DNA of 64,000 nucleotides from Sporohalobacter salinus (GCF_016908635.1 NZ_JAFBEG010000012.1:1-64000); one strand, 5' to 3'. Shown: positions 9,261 to 18,972, counted from the first letter of the stretch. The notes: generated from the sequence alone by a model not told the origin. A program made the numbers and translations.

Positions 9261-11015
9261 TTAGCTGCCAGCACACAATTCATCCTTTGATGTTAATACA
9301 CAGTTTTTCCCTTCTAGCTTAGCTTGGTAAAGAGCCTGATCAGCTATACTAATTAACTCAGAAGAACTCTGCCCTTTAGAATAAGCTGCAACACCAATAC
9401 TAACAGTCATTTGAATAACTCCTCCATCACAATTAATCTTGTTATTTTCAATTAACTCTTTTAATCTCTCTCCTTTAACTACTGCTCCTTGAATATCACT
9501 ATCAACTAAAATAACTGCAAATTCTTCTCCCCCATAACGAGCTACTATATCACTACTACGAACATTTTCCCGCAGCAATTTTGCTAATTTTTTTAACATT
9601 TTATCCCCTGCTTGATGACCATAAGTATCATTTATCTCTTTAAAATCATCTATATCTAATAACAATAGAGCTAAATCTTGATCATAGCGCTCTGCTCGAT
9701 TAATTTCTTGTTTTAAAGCCTCTTTAAAATACCCATGATTATAAAGTTTAGTTAAACTATCTCGCAAGGCTAATTGCTTCATGCTCATAAATCTTTTAGC
9801 TGTTACATAAAGAATAGTTATTACAAAAGAAAGCATACCTAAAGATACAAAATCTGCTTTATTTAGTGAAATATTATTTATTATAGGTAGTAAAAAGTTG
9901 AAAACTTGGTATTGATAAGCAAAAGAATAAATTAAAGCCAAAATTATATTTGCTGCTGCAATAATAAATCCAATTCCAAAAGTTCTAACTTCAGTCCTAA
10001 CAAGTTTATACTCAACCTCCTCTATTCTATTATCCTCTTTTTCTAAAAAGGAAAACTTAATTATATAATAAGTAGAAATTAATAAAGAAATGAAAAGAGA
10101 AATATTATATATTTTTCCACTAATCATAACTGAATAAGGTTCAATAAAGTAGGTAATTACTGCTATTAAAATTTGACCTAAATAAAAAACAGCAATAATA
10201 TTAAACAATTTTTTTCTATAACGAATTAATTCACCTAAATAGAAAAAGAAACTAGCAACTCCAAAAAATAGATTAAAATAATAAATCAAATAAAGCTCAC
10301 GACTGAAATTTTTAAATAATAATCCAATTATAGTATTATAATTTAAAGTGTAAATAAATACTGAAGAAATGAACATCCCTAAATAAAGCAAAATCAGTTT
10401 TCGCCATTGAAATAAATACATTAATAGAATAGAAATTCCAATTAATAAATAAATTGAACTGAAAATAAGTCTTAAAATATTCTTGAAAAATATTCTTTCA
10501 ATTGCTAGTCGATAAGAAGAACTAAAATTAATTAATTTACTCCCAATAAACACCTTTTTCCTTTTATTATAAATCTTAATGTAAATATACTTGCCTTGAT
10601 ACTCTTCAGGTAAAGAAATAATCCGATGTGAAAATTGAGGCAATCTCAACTTTCCTGTCAAATTGCCATTTTTAAAAATTAAATTTTCCTCTAAATAAAT
10701 TTTGTAGGGAAAATATATATTAGGAATACCTGTTACATGTAAAACAGCATCTTCAGTTTCAGTAGAAGGTAATCTTTTCCTTAACCAAACATAATTATAC
10801 TTTTTTGTTTCTGACGGTAAATGCTTCCCTAAATTATAAGGCTGCCAATTTTGATTTTTTTTCTCATCAACTGATAGAGAAAAACCACCTAATTTATATT
10901 CCCAATTAGTTTCTTCAAGCTCTACTGCTTGAGTAACAGCCTGGCTGCTAAAAGAAATTAAAAGAATTAAAATAATTAACAAGATCATATTTCTAAATTT
11001 ACTCTGCAGCCTCAT
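9261..11015 (-). CDS. Membrane diguanylate cyclase with 7TMR-DISM sensor and GGDEF domain
   Basis: It is predicted to make cyclic di-GMP in response to an external or membrane signal. From N to C: signal sequence; a periplasmic jelly-roll-like region (about 30-165) with WLRKRLP, as in 7TMR-DISM sensors; seven membrane helices (about 175-400); and a GGDEF domain opening with DSLTKLYN and holding an intact GGEEF active site. The start at 11015 has AAGGAGAGG 7 bases upstream; an in-frame ATG at 11039 has no ribosome site. It is divergent from a second diguanylate cyclase, with about 315 bases between them. Confidence 0.88.
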   Translation of the reverse strand: MRLQSKFRNMILLIILILLISFSSQAVTQAVELEETNWEYKLGGFSLSVDEKKNQNWQPYNLGKHLPSETKKYNYVWLRKRLPSTETEDAVLHVTGIPNIYFPYKIYLEENLIFKNGNLTGKLRLPQFSHRIISLPEEYQGKYIYIKIYNKRKKVFIGSKLINFSSSYRLAIERIFFKNILRLIFSSIYLLIGISILLMYLFQWRKLILLYLGMFISSVFIYTLNYNTIIGLLFKNFSRELYLIYYFNLFFGVASFFFYLGELIRYRKKLFNIIAVFYLGQILIAVITYFIEPYSVMISGKIYNISLFISLLISTYYIIKFSFLEKEDNRIEEVEYKLVRTEVRTFGIGFIIAAANIILALIYSFAYQYQVFNFLLPIINNISLNKADFVSLGMLSFVITILYVTAKRFMSMKQLALRDSLTKLYNHGYFKEALKQEINRAERYDQDLALLLLDIDDFKEINDTYGHQAGDKMLKKLAKLLRENVRSSDIVARYGGEEFAVILVDSDIQGAVVKGERLKELIENNKINCDGGVIQMTVSIGVAAYSKGQSSSELISIADQALYQAKLEGKNCVLTSKDELCAGS

Positions 11016-11330
11016 CTTTTCCCTCTCCTTTTTCTGCATATTAACTTTAACTTGAAACTATTAAATAATTATTTATAATATATAATATTCATTTTAATTA
11101 ATATTTACATTCATTATAACAAATTCTGTAAGGAATAAATTATCTCCTTGTAATTTTTTAATTTATATTATTGTTTTCATTAAAGAAATCTGATATTATA
11201 AGGTTAAAAAATAATCTATTATTATAAAATAATATGCAATGAAATGTTTTTTTATGATAAAAATTCAATATAATTCTACTTTATCCGATAATTAACAAAT
11301 TAAAATATAATTATAATCTCAGGAGGATAA

Positions 11331-12425
11331 ATGATGTTAGTTAGTTTATTTCATAATATGACCTTAATTATTTCCTTTATATTTATAGGAGTTAGGCTAA
11401 GAAAATTTATCATGAGAAAAACAAATAATAATTCAATTTTTAGATTGATACTCCCTATTATAGTAGGTTTATTGTCAACTACAACTATGATGGAACCATT
11501 TAAATATAAAAAAATGATATTTGATTTAAGACATGTTCCCGTCTTTTTAATTACATATGGATTGGGCTGGAAAAAAGGACTATTTTCTATTATACCTCCA
11601 ACGATTTATCAAGTATATTTAGGAGAAAATACAGCCAAGCCAGGTGTTATACTTGGGCTTTTATTACCAGTTTTAATCGGACATATTTTTTATGATTATA
11701 AAAAAATAAAACCCCTATTAGTTAAAATTAATATAAAAGAAGTTTTAACTAGCTATTTAATTTTCAGTATCATTAAGTCAATATTACAATTTTTTGTAAT
11801 AGATATCCCTTTTAAATTATGGATTAAATTAACTATAAATGTAACTATATTTTCTTTAATATCTTTATTTATTATACTCTTGATTATTAAAGATATAAAT
11901 CAATCAACTGTACTTAAAAAAGAATTAGAACGAAAAGCTAACTATGATGTTATGACTGGCCTACCTAATCTAAATCATTTTAAAAATAAAGCCAAAGAAG
12001 CAATGAAATGTAAAACTCCAATAATAATTATAATGGTAGATATAGATAACTTTAAAGACTATAATGATATTCACGGCCATCCTGCTGGAAATAAAGCACT
12101 TCAAAGATTAGCTAAAATCTTAAAAAATAATACAAGAAATAGTGATTTAGTAGCTAGATATGGCGGAGAAGAATTTATTTTAGGAGTTCCTAATATTTCA
12201 AATAAAGAAGAGGCTTTTTTCGTTGCTAAAAGATTTAGAATGAAAGTAGAAAAATATCAATTTGAAGGAGAAGAAGCACTACCTAATAAAAATTTAACAA
12301 TTTCCCTTGGAATTAGTTCTATATCTTATAACAAATCACTAGATGAATTAATTCAAGAAGCCGATAAAGCTTTATATAGTTCAAAAAACAAAGGAAAAAA
12401 CTGCATAAACTTTTTTGATTTATAG
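11331..12425 (+). CDS. Membrane diguanylate cyclase with 5TM-type N-terminus and GGDEF domain
   Basis: The 364 residues begin with five or six membrane helices (about 1-190) that resemble the 5TM domain of LytS-type receptors (note MEPFKYKKMIFDLRHVP). A GGDEF domain follows, with intact GGEEF in ARYGGEEFILG and a typical MTGLPNLNHF opening. It should synthesise cyclic di-GMP. AGGAGG lies just before ATGATG; either ATG could be used. A bidirectional terminator follows. Together with the divergent gene at 9261 it forms a pair of cyclic di-GMP signalling genes. Confidence 0.88.
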   Translation: MMLVSLFHNMTLIISFIFIGVRLRKFIMRKTNNNSIFRLILPIIVGLLSTTTMMEPFKYKKMIFDLRHVPVFLITYGLGWKKGLFSIIPPTIYQVYLGENTAKPGVILGLLLPVLIGHIFYDYKKIKPLLVKINIKEVLTSYLIFSIIKSILQFFVIDIPFKLWIKLTINVTIFSLISLFIILLIIKDINQSTVLKKELERKANYDVMTGLPNLNHFKNKAKEAMKCKTPIIIIMVDIDNFKDYNDIHGHPAGNKALQRLAKILKNNTRNSDLVARYGGEEFILGVPNISNKEEAFFVAKRFRMKVEKYQFEGEEALPNKNLTISLGISSISYNKSLDELIQEADKALYSSKNKGKNCINFFDL

Positions 12426-12465
12426 ATTGTCTAAGAAAACAATAATGAATTAAAGTCTAATCACT

Positions 12466-12503
12466 AAAAATAAGGGACAACATCTAAGTTGCCCCTTATT
12501 TTT
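12466..12503. terminator. Bidirectional terminator between diguanylate cyclase and cysteine desulfidase genes
   Basis: The stem AAAAATAAGGGACAAC pairs with GTTGCCCCTTATTTTT around a 6-base loop. A- and T-runs on both sides allow it to act for both convergent genes. Confidence 0.85.
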
Positions 12504-12551
12504 ATTCCTTTTCTCATCCGATAAAATTAATATAAATAAGTTAAAGATTAT

Positions 12552-13835
12552 TTAGCTTACATTGCAATGAGATAACATGACCTCTATAATTTTATTATCC
12601 ATATTCTTCATGCCATCAACACAAATTGTTTCTAAATTTTGAATACTAGTCTCAACATTAGAATTAACTATACCATTACAATTAGATATTAAATTACCAT
12701 TAATCGCTAATTGTGCTGAAGTAACTGCTTCACAAGCAGAAGTAGCAATCTTTAAAGCACAATCATATTTAGCCCCATCACAAATCATTCCTGTCAAATT
12801 ACCAATCATATTTTGAACAGCACCAGCTATCTGTTCATCATTCCCCTCCAATAACCAAGTTATACCAGCACTAGCTCCCGAAGCAGCAGCAATTGAACAA
12901 CCACAAACTGGAGATAAAGTTCCAGTAAATTCTTTTACATAAGAAGTCACCAAATGACTTATAGCCAATGCTTTAATCAATTTTTCTTTACTTAATTGAT
13001 AATATTCTGCTACTACAGTTGGCGGAACTATAGCTGTTATACCATGGTTCCCACTACCTGAACTACTCATAACAGGTGACTTAATCCCACCCATTCTAGC
13101 ATCAACTGCAGCTGCACTCATCATTCTAACTTGACTAGATAAGTCATCATTTATTTTTCCTTCCTCAATTAATTTCTGTAGCCCACTTCCAATTCCTAAA
13201 CCAGGACTCTCTTTTAAACCTATTTCAGCCATTTTTTTATTCATTTCTGCCCCATTAAGTAGAAAATCTAATTCTTCAACAGATATCTGTTCTATATTTT
13301 GTCGCAATTCTTGTAAAGTCAAATTAGTGATATCAAAAGAGTCTTTACTTTCATCACAACTAACAATATCTTCATACTCTACTTCATCATTAACTTCAAT
13401 TTTAGTAATATTATCATGGAGACCCTCAATAGTTACCGCTGCCCAATCAGTTTCACTATAAACAACAGCATATACATAAACTTGTGGTACATTACTAGAT
13501 GACTCTATATTTATTAAATCTACAAGTTCTTCCGCTTTTTTAATGTCCTTTGAAGTATTATCTCTTAACACCTCTAGCCCTAAATTAGCATTACCTGCTA
13601 CTAATGATAAAGCTGCTGCAAAAGAAAGCCCCACTTCTGTTGTCCCAGGAATAGCAACATGCATTCCGTTTTTATAAATATTAGAACTAACAGTTACCTC
13701 AACCTTATTTATTTTTCCTTCTAATTTTGATTTAGCTTCAGCAACTGCTAAAGCAACAGCAATAGGTTCAGTACATCCAATAGCCGGTTTCACCTTATCT
13801 TTTAATAACTTAATTAACTCTTTTTGAATTGACAT
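12552..13835 (-). CDS. cyuA: L-cysteine desulfidase, CyuA/YhaM family
   Basis: This 427-residue protein belongs to the iron-sulfur L-cysteine desulfidase family, which cleaves cysteine to pyruvate, ammonia and sulfide in the cytoplasm. Family motifs are intact: PAIGCTEPIAVALA near the N-terminus, GSGNHGITA near 260, SPVCGCSIAAASGA near 305 and MICDGAKYDCALK near 345; these supply the conserved cysteines for the cluster. A sigma-54 promoter lies at 13878-13892 and the activator gene sits just upstream, so expression is probably controlled by cysteine or a related signal. Older annotations call this family serine dehydratase alpha subunit. Confidence 0.9.
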   Translation of the reverse strand: MSIQKELIKLLKDKVKPAIGCTEPIAVALAVAEAKSKLEGKINKVEVTVSSNIYKNGMHVAIPGTTEVGLSFAAALSLVAGNANLGLEVLRDNTSKDIKKAEELVDLINIESSSNVPQVYVYAVVYSETDWAAVTIEGLHDNITKIEVNDEVEYEDIVSCDESKDSFDITNLTLQELRQNIEQISVEELDFLLNGAEMNKKMAEIGLKESPGLGIGSGLQKLIEEGKINDDLSSQVRMMSAAAVDARMGGIKSPVMSSSGSGNHGITAIVPPTVVAEYYQLSKEKLIKALAISHLVTSYVKEFTGTLSPVCGCSIAAASGASAGITWLLEGNDEQIAGAVQNMIGNLTGMICDGAKYDCALKIATSACEAVTSAQLAINGNLISNCNGIVNSNVETSIQNLETICVDGMKNMDNKIIEVMLSHCNVS

Positions 13836-13877
13836 TCTTTTTCCCCCTTAATATTAATTTTCTATTAATATGATATT

Positions 13878-13892
13878 GCAAGTTATATACCA
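13878..13892 (-). promoter_or_regulatory. Sigma-54 (-24/-12) promoter for the cysteine desulfidase gene
   Basis: On the minus strand TGG and TTGC are separated by exactly 8 bases (TGGTATATAACTTGCA), the spacing required for sigma-54 RNA polymerase. The -12 element lies about 43 bases before the cyuA start codon. The neighbouring gene encodes a sigma-54 activator, which supports the call. Confidence 0.82.
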
Positions 13893-13998
13893 AAAAAACA
13901 TGAATAATATAAAATAATAAGGGGAAAATTCTATATATAAGTAATTTTTTGTATAATTAGCCTTCAGATTGAACTTGTTTTTAGTAATTTAAATTAAA

Positions 13999-14040
13999 AA
14001 CCAACTCTTTTTTTCTCAAAATTGAAAAAAAGAGTTGGTT
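13999..14040 (-). terminator. Terminator after the sigma-54 activator gene
   Basis: A 42-base hairpin with perfect 17-base arms starting AACCAACTC lies 70 bases beyond the activator stop codon. It separates the activator transcript from cyuA. Its loop, TCAAAATT with flanking bases, shares TTTCTCAA and ATTGAAAA with 14083-14099, so it may double as part of the activator binding region. Confidence 0.7.
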
Positions 14041-14072
14041 AATGAAAGAAAGATCTTTATCATTTATCAAAT

Positions 14073-14090
14073 TTGAGAATCGTTTCTCAA
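14073..14090. promoter_or_regulatory. Candidate upstream activator site for the sigma-54 regulator
   Basis: The inverted repeat TTGAGAATCGTTTCTCAA has 7-base arms around a 4-base centre. It lies about 180-195 bases before the sigma-54 promoter of cyuA, a usual distance for an enhancer bound by this type of activator. Function is inferred from position and symmetry only. Confidence 0.45.
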
Positions 14091-14108
14091 TATTGAAAAT
14101 AAAATATA

Positions 14109-15869
14109 TCATGAGTTATATTTTCTATACAAAGTTGCCATACTAATTCCTAATTTTTGAGCAATCTTTTTTTTAGCTTCAGTTGTTCTTCCATATTCTT
14201 GCAAGTATTGTTCAATAATGAAACTTTCAAACTCTTCTACTTGTTGTGCTAAATTACCATTAAATTGATCTAATATCTGTTCTTTATCTTGCTGATCACT
14301 TTCTTGTAAATATTTAGGTAAATCATTGAATTTTATAGTTGGCCCACTTGATAAGTTAATAGCATACTCTATCACATTCTCCAATTCTCTAACATTCCCC
14401 GGCCAAGAATAATTCAATAACTTTTTCTTTGCCTTAGAGGATAATTCTTTTTTTACCATCCCCATTAACTTAGCAAATTTACCTAAAAAATATTCACAAT
14501 AAAGCAGAATATCTCCCCGTTCCTGTAAAGTCGGAATATTAATTGGAATTACATTCAATCTATAATATAAATCTTTTCTAAACTCACCCTTGTCTATTAA
14601 TTTCTTCAAATCTCTATGTGTAGCTGAAATTATTCTCACATCTACATCTATTGGCCTATTATTACCTATTTTTTCTATCTTTCTTTCCTGAATTACTCGC
14701 AATAACTTAGGCTGTAACTGTAACGGCATATCTCCAATCTCATCTAAAAATATAGTCCCGCCATCTGCTATCTCAAACTTTCCTTTCTTTCCTCCTTTTT
14801 TGGCACCAGTAAAGGAACCAGCTTCATAACCAAAAAGTTCACTCTCTAAAAGAGAATCGGGAATTGCAGAACAATTAATTACTACAAAATCTTCTTCACT
14901 TCTATTACTTGTATTGTGTATTGCCTTAGCAAATAACTCTTTACCTGTCCCGCTTTCTCCTTGTAACAAAACATTAGAATTACTATTTGCTGCTCTTTTA
15001 GCCTTTTTCTTAACTTCTTTAAAAACTTCTGATTCACCAATAATTTCTTTAAAAGTAATATTTGAATGATCATGTACTAAATTATGAGCCAATGATACTA
15101 TATCTTTTATTTCTTTAAAAGATATAATTAAAGCCGTCTTTTGACCATCAATAATGATAGGAGTAATTGTATAATATACATTCAACTTTTTATTATTTGC
15201 TTTCCAAGTAGCATTCGAACCTGTTTCAAAATCTAAATGTTTAACATTTAATCCTTTAATTTTTTCATCATATCTAGTTCCAATAATATCTTCTCTATTT
15301 AAATCTAATATTTCTAATGCCTTTTTGTTTATATGTGAAATCATATCATGGGAATCAATTAAAATTACTCCTTCTTCCATTGAATCAATAATTGTATCTA
15401 CTTGCTTTTTTTCCAATTCTAATTTTTCTAGAGTATCCATCACAACTGCTTGACTTTCTAAGAGTTGTGACATTTCTTTAAGAAAAGATAATAATGACTC
15501 ACTCTTTAAATTAATATTATCACACTGCTTTTTATTAAAAGCTATTAACCCAATTACCCCCACAGTTTCTCCCCTGATCTGTATAGGATAACCCATTGTT
15601 GCTTCTTCTTTACATCTATCAAACTTATCACATTCTCGACATATTTGATTAGTCTTAGAATCAGTAATGAGCTTTGGATCACCTGTTTTTAATATCTGAT
15701 CAAATATAGAATTAGTAGGAACTTTGCTTCCAATCTCCTCTTTATAAGGACCAGTTCCCGCTAATCTAATAAAGTCTTGATTAACAATTGTTACTTCTAC
15801 TTCTAAAGAAACAGAAATCGCTACAGCTACTGACTGAACAATATCTTGGATTGAATCTAAAGTATTCAT
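14109..15869 (-). CDS. Sigma-54-dependent transcriptional activator (GAF/PAS-AAA+-Fis)
   Basis: This 586-residue activator drives sigma-54 promoters. Domains in order: an N-terminal sensory region with CRECDKFDRC near residue 70, whose clustered cysteines may bind metal or sense sulfur compounds; a PAS domain (about 150-260); an AAA+ ATPase (about 270-500) with Walker A GESGTGKE, the sigma-54 contact loop in the form GSFTGA, and Walker B GGTIFLDEIGD; and a C-terminal Fis-type helix-turn-helix. It starts 13 bases after the methyltransferase gene ends, so the two may be co-transcribed. Its likely target is cyuA, downstream. Confidence 0.9.
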   Translation of the reverse strand: MNTLDSIQDIVQSVAVAISVSLEVEVTIVNQDFIRLAGTGPYKEEIGSKVPTNSIFDQILKTGDPKLITDSKTNQICRECDKFDRCKEEATMGYPIQIRGETVGVIGLIAFNKKQCDNINLKSESLLSFLKEMSQLLESQAVVMDTLEKLELEKKQVDTIIDSMEEGVILIDSHDMISHINKKALEILDLNREDIIGTRYDEKIKGLNVKHLDFETGSNATWKANNKKLNVYYTITPIIIDGQKTALIISFKEIKDIVSLAHNLVHDHSNITFKEIIGESEVFKEVKKKAKRAANSNSNVLLQGESGTGKELFAKAIHNTSNRSEEDFVVINCSAIPDSLLESELFGYEAGSFTGAKKGGKKGKFEIADGGTIFLDEIGDMPLQLQPKLLRVIQERKIEKIGNNRPIDVDVRIISATHRDLKKLIDKGEFRKDLYYRLNVIPINIPTLQERGDILLYCEYFLGKFAKLMGMVKKELSSKAKKKLLNYSWPGNVRELENVIEYAINLSSGPTIKFNDLPKYLQESDQQDKEQILDQFNGNLAQQVEEFESFIIEQYLQEYGRTTEAKKKIAQKLGISMATLYRKYNS

Positions 15870-15882
15870 AGCTCTCCCCTTT

Positions 15883-17088
15883 TTATGCCTTATACTCCAT
15901 TATCTGTAGACAATTATTTTTTATTCTATCCAAATAATTATTTAATTCAGTCTTTTCTTCTTCTGTAAACCCTTTTAATATTATATTCTCTATTTTCTCC
16001 AACAGCGGCCATAGCTTAGCTAATAATTCTTCGCCTTTTTTAGTTATTTCAATTTCCTCATAATATTCTTTATTAATAAGTCCAGATTCATATAACGGAT
16101 TAATAAATTCTTTAAATCTATCTTCATAAAACCCAAATTGTTCTTTAATTTGGGGCTCGTTCATCTGTGATTCTCTCTTTAATACCATTAAAAATATAAT
16201 TTGATCTCCAGTAAAATCAGTTACCTTACTTTCTGATATTTTAATATTAAGAGCTTTTCGAATCAACTGTGAAGTTACATTTATTTCTCTACCAATTGTA
16301 TCTAATATCTTTTCCGCCAACATTATTAACGCCTCCTTTAATCTTAGCTCATAAATGCTAATCCCTGTAGCAACACCTACATTAAGAGATTCAACATCTG
16401 TATGCATTGGAATTTGCACAATATGATCTGCCTCCTCTAATACTTCATCTGATACTCCTGAACTTTCATTTCCTACTACTAAAGCTATTGGCTTCTTATC
16501 TAGATCAACCATCGATTGTAATGACTTACCATAAGGACTTGTAGCAACTATTTGGTACCCTTCTTTTTTAAGAGAGGAAACTGCTTTTTTAGGATCATTA
16601 TATCTTTTAAAATTAACTTTAAATGAAGTTCCTCGTGAAGCATCAATAGTTTTTGGAAAAAAGGGATCGAAATCCTCATTAGTTGCTATGAAATTATCAA
16701 TTCCATAGGCCCGTCCAGTTCTAATTATAGTTCCAATGTTACCATGATCTTTAACATTATCTAATAAAAGAACAAAATCATCTAAATAATAATCAGATGA
16801 ACTTTCTGCAACACCAACACAAGGAATTAAATAATTAGTTTCAGTGATTTTCTTTAAAATTCCATTTGAAGTTTGGTATACTGGTGCAGAAAATTCATTG
16901 TACTGATTGGGATCTTCATTTTTACCTATAAAAATACTTTTTATTGTTACTCTAGAATATTCTGCCCACCTTAATTGCTCTAATCCACGTAATTGAATTT
17001 TATTTTTCTTTCTTCTATTATTACTTTTAGCTAATTCTCTCGCTTCTTGTACTAAAGGATTTTTTAATTTTTCTATTTTTTTTACCAT
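15883..17088 (-). CDS. SpoU/TrmH-family RNA 2'-O-methyltransferase with C-terminal winged-helix-like extension
   Basis: Residues about 1-255 are an SpoU RNA ribose methyltransferase: an N-terminal substrate-binding part, then the knotted SAM domain with NVKDHGNIGTIIRTGRAYG, LVVGNESSGVSDEV and SLNVGVATGISIYE. Residues about 265-401 are unlike the usual family tail; they include ITKKGEELLAKLWPLLEKIE, which resembles the end of a MarR-type winged helix. The product could be an rRNA methylase with a regulatory or RNA-binding module. It lies upstream of the sigma-54 activator. The methylase part is secure and the tail is tentative. Confidence 0.82.
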   Translation of the reverse strand: MVKKIEKLKNPLVQEARELAKSNNRRKKNKIQLRGLEQLRWAEYSRVTIKSIFIGKNEDPNQYNEFSAPVYQTSNGILKKITETNYLIPCVGVAESSSDYYLDDFVLLLDNVKDHGNIGTIIRTGRAYGIDNFIATNEDFDPFFPKTIDASRGTSFKVNFKRYNDPKKAVSSLKKEGYQIVATSPYGKSLQSMVDLDKKPIALVVGNESSGVSDEVLEEADHIVQIPMHTDVESLNVGVATGISIYELRLKEALIMLAEKILDTIGREINVTSQLIRKALNIKISESKVTDFTGDQIIFLMVLKRESQMNEPQIKEQFGFYEDRFKEFINPLYESGLINKEYYEEIEITKKGEELLAKLWPLLEKIENIILKGFTEEEKTELNNYLDRIKNNCLQIMEYKA

Positions 17089-17326
17089 GCTTATATTACC
17101 TCCATTAACCTTTCTAATATCTACGCACTTTATATTATATCATAAGTAATTCAAATTTCATAAATTTAATCCTAAACTAACCAGTAAAAGTATAAATTCA
17201 GAATAGCTTTTTGCTCACAATATATAAATTTATATTTTTTAGTAATGTCAGAAATAGAATAAATCTTACTATAAAAGAAAACACTAAACAATAAAGTTTT
17301 AGAAGGCTAACAGGAGATGATATGTA

Positions 17327-17770
17327 ATGAAAGATAGATTTTATAATGGATTTATATCAGGTGTAATCGGAGGAATTACTCCCTTTATATTTAATTTCAG
17401 CAGTCTTGCATTAGAATTTACGACACTGACTTGGAAAGACTTTTTGGGATTATTCGTTATCGGCAAAATACCAAAAACTATCCTAGAAATTGCCTTTTTC
17501 ATAGGTATGCAATATGCATTTTTAGGTATCCTTGGAGCTATCTTTGCAATCATAATTCCTCATATCTCTAGTAAGCACCTAATTTTTAAGGGAGCACTAT
17601 ATGGTGCAGGCATGTGGTTTATCTTTTTATCAATTCCCTATCTTCTACAACTTCCTATGCTTCAAGAAATTCCTTTTAAAACTGCTATATCTAATCTTAT
17701 CGGCTCATCCCTTTGGGGGATAACATTAGCTTTAATACTTAAAAAAGTAGACAAAAAAGTATCAAACTAA
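17327..17770 (+). CDS. Conserved membrane protein of unknown function
   Basis: The 147 residues contain four hydrophobic helices (about 8-30, 50-80, 90-110, 118-140) and a short basic tail, so it is an inner-membrane protein. AGGAG precedes the ATG by about 11 bases. It stands alone and converges with the methyltransferase gene only 6 bases away. It resembles small firmicute proteins of the YqhR type in layout, but I do not recognise specific motifs. Confidence 0.75.
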   Translation: MKDRFYNGFISGVIGGITPFIFNFSSLALEFTTLTWKDFLGLFVIGKIPKTILEIAFFIGMQYAFLGILGAIFAIIIPHISSKHLIFKGALYGAGMWFIFLSIPYLLQLPMLQEIPFKTAISNLIGSSLWGITLALILKKVDKKVSN

Positions 17771-17775
17771 AAGTT

Positions 17776-18447
17776 TCAGTTCTTTTTAAGCGTTACTTGA
17801 AATAATTTTCTAGGAAGTTGTCCTTCTTCAAATTCATCAATATCAACTATTTCGAATCCTTTTGCTAAATGTCCTACCTTTTCTTTACTAAAAAAATGAA
17901 CAATAAATTCACCTACTTCATACATATCTTCTCCTCGATGAATTCCTGTCCCATAATCAGGATCATTTGTATTTCTAACCGTATATATATTGAATCCTCC
18001 TGGCTTTAATACTCGTCTAATCTCACTTGAAAGAAATTCTAATTCTGAAGTTGTAAGAGCCATACAATACAACATATGAGAGTAACAACAGTCAAAGACT
18101 TCATCTGCAAAAGAAAAAGAATCTCTAACATCATGACATCTTGCATTAATTAATTGTGATAAACCCATTTCCTCTGCTTTTTTATTTATTATTTCAACTC
18201 CACTTTCACAATAATCTAATACATAAACCTCAAAACCATTTTGGGCAAAGAAAATAGTATCTCTTCCCTGTCCACCACCAAGTTCAAGAATCTTCTTTTT
18301 CCCTTTTTCTTTAAATAATTTTGCCGCTCTTTGAGCAGAAATACTCGGTTCTACACCAAACATATCAGTTTTTTTAGTAAATGTGTTTTCCCAATGTTGA
18401 CTTTGTTTATTTAAAACCTCTTTTTCTATTAATTTATCTTGTTTCAT
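17776..18447 (-). CDS. Class I SAM-dependent methyltransferase
   Basis: The 223 residues have a Rossmann-type SAM-binding fold: motif I ILELGGGQGRDTIFFA near residue 58, an acidic residue ending the second strand (VYVLDYC), and a later post-I region LKPGGFNIYTVRN. The substrate is not identifiable. AAGGAGGAG lies before the ATG. It reads in the same direction as the next genes to the left in this stretch of single genes and ends 6 bases from the convergent 17327 gene. Confidence 0.82.
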   Translation of the reverse strand: MKQDKLIEKEVLNKQSQHWENTFTKKTDMFGVEPSISAQRAAKLFKEKGKKKILELGGGQGRDTIFFAQNGFEVYVLDYCESGVEIINKKAEEMGLSQLINARCHDVRDSFSFADEVFDCCYSHMLYCMALTTSELEFLSSEIRRVLKPGGFNIYTVRNTNDPDYGTGIHRGEDMYEVGEFIVHFFSKEKVGHLAKGFEIVDIDEFEEGQLPRKLFQVTLKKN

Positions 18448-18519
18448 TATTACTCCTCCTTATAAAATAGTATTTTTTGGTGCTTTATATATAAATTGGA
18501 ATTTCCTCACTTCTTTAAT

Positions 18520-18903
18520 CTAACTAAAGCTATTTATTACTTTTATATGCCATAACTCCAAACAAACACATAAAAAACTAATCATACCAAACGCTAAAGA
18601 CATACCTTGATGTCTATCTGTAATATAAAACATACTCATAATTAAATTAATTCCAAATAGTCCTCCAAAAATAATCATAATTATTCCAACTATTTTCTTC
18701 CACTTTTCAGAATTCACTAATTTTATTCCCATTAATAAACTAAATATAGCCGTCCCAATTAACTGCCCTGATAATTTTAAAATCCCCAGACTTATTCCAC
18801 TTCCATTTGATAAAGGTATAAATGCAACTAAAAAGCTAGCTAAAACAAATAAAGTCGCTACTACAAATAAAATTATTCCTAAAACTTTTTTAAACAACTT
18901 CAT
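18520..18903 (-). CDS. Small four-helix membrane protein, unknown function
   Basis: The 127 residues form four hydrophobic segments (about 5-30, 40-60, 70-95, 103-122) separated by short charged loops. GGGGGG precedes the ATG as ribosome site. No family motif was recognised. It lies between a methyltransferase and a metallo-hydrolase gene on the same strand, with gaps of about 70 bases on either side. Confidence 0.7.
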   Translation of the reverse strand: MKLFKKVLGIILFVVATLFVLASFLVAFIPLSNGSGISLGILKLSGQLIGTAIFSLLMGIKLVNSEKWKKIVGIIMIIFGGLFGINLIMSMFYITDRHQGMSLAFGMISFLCVCLELWHIKVINSFS

Positions 18904-18972
18904 TCCCCCCCTTATCCTTTACAGACACTTATACCTTCTTAATTTAGATATTACTAAATCTATACTATGTAT

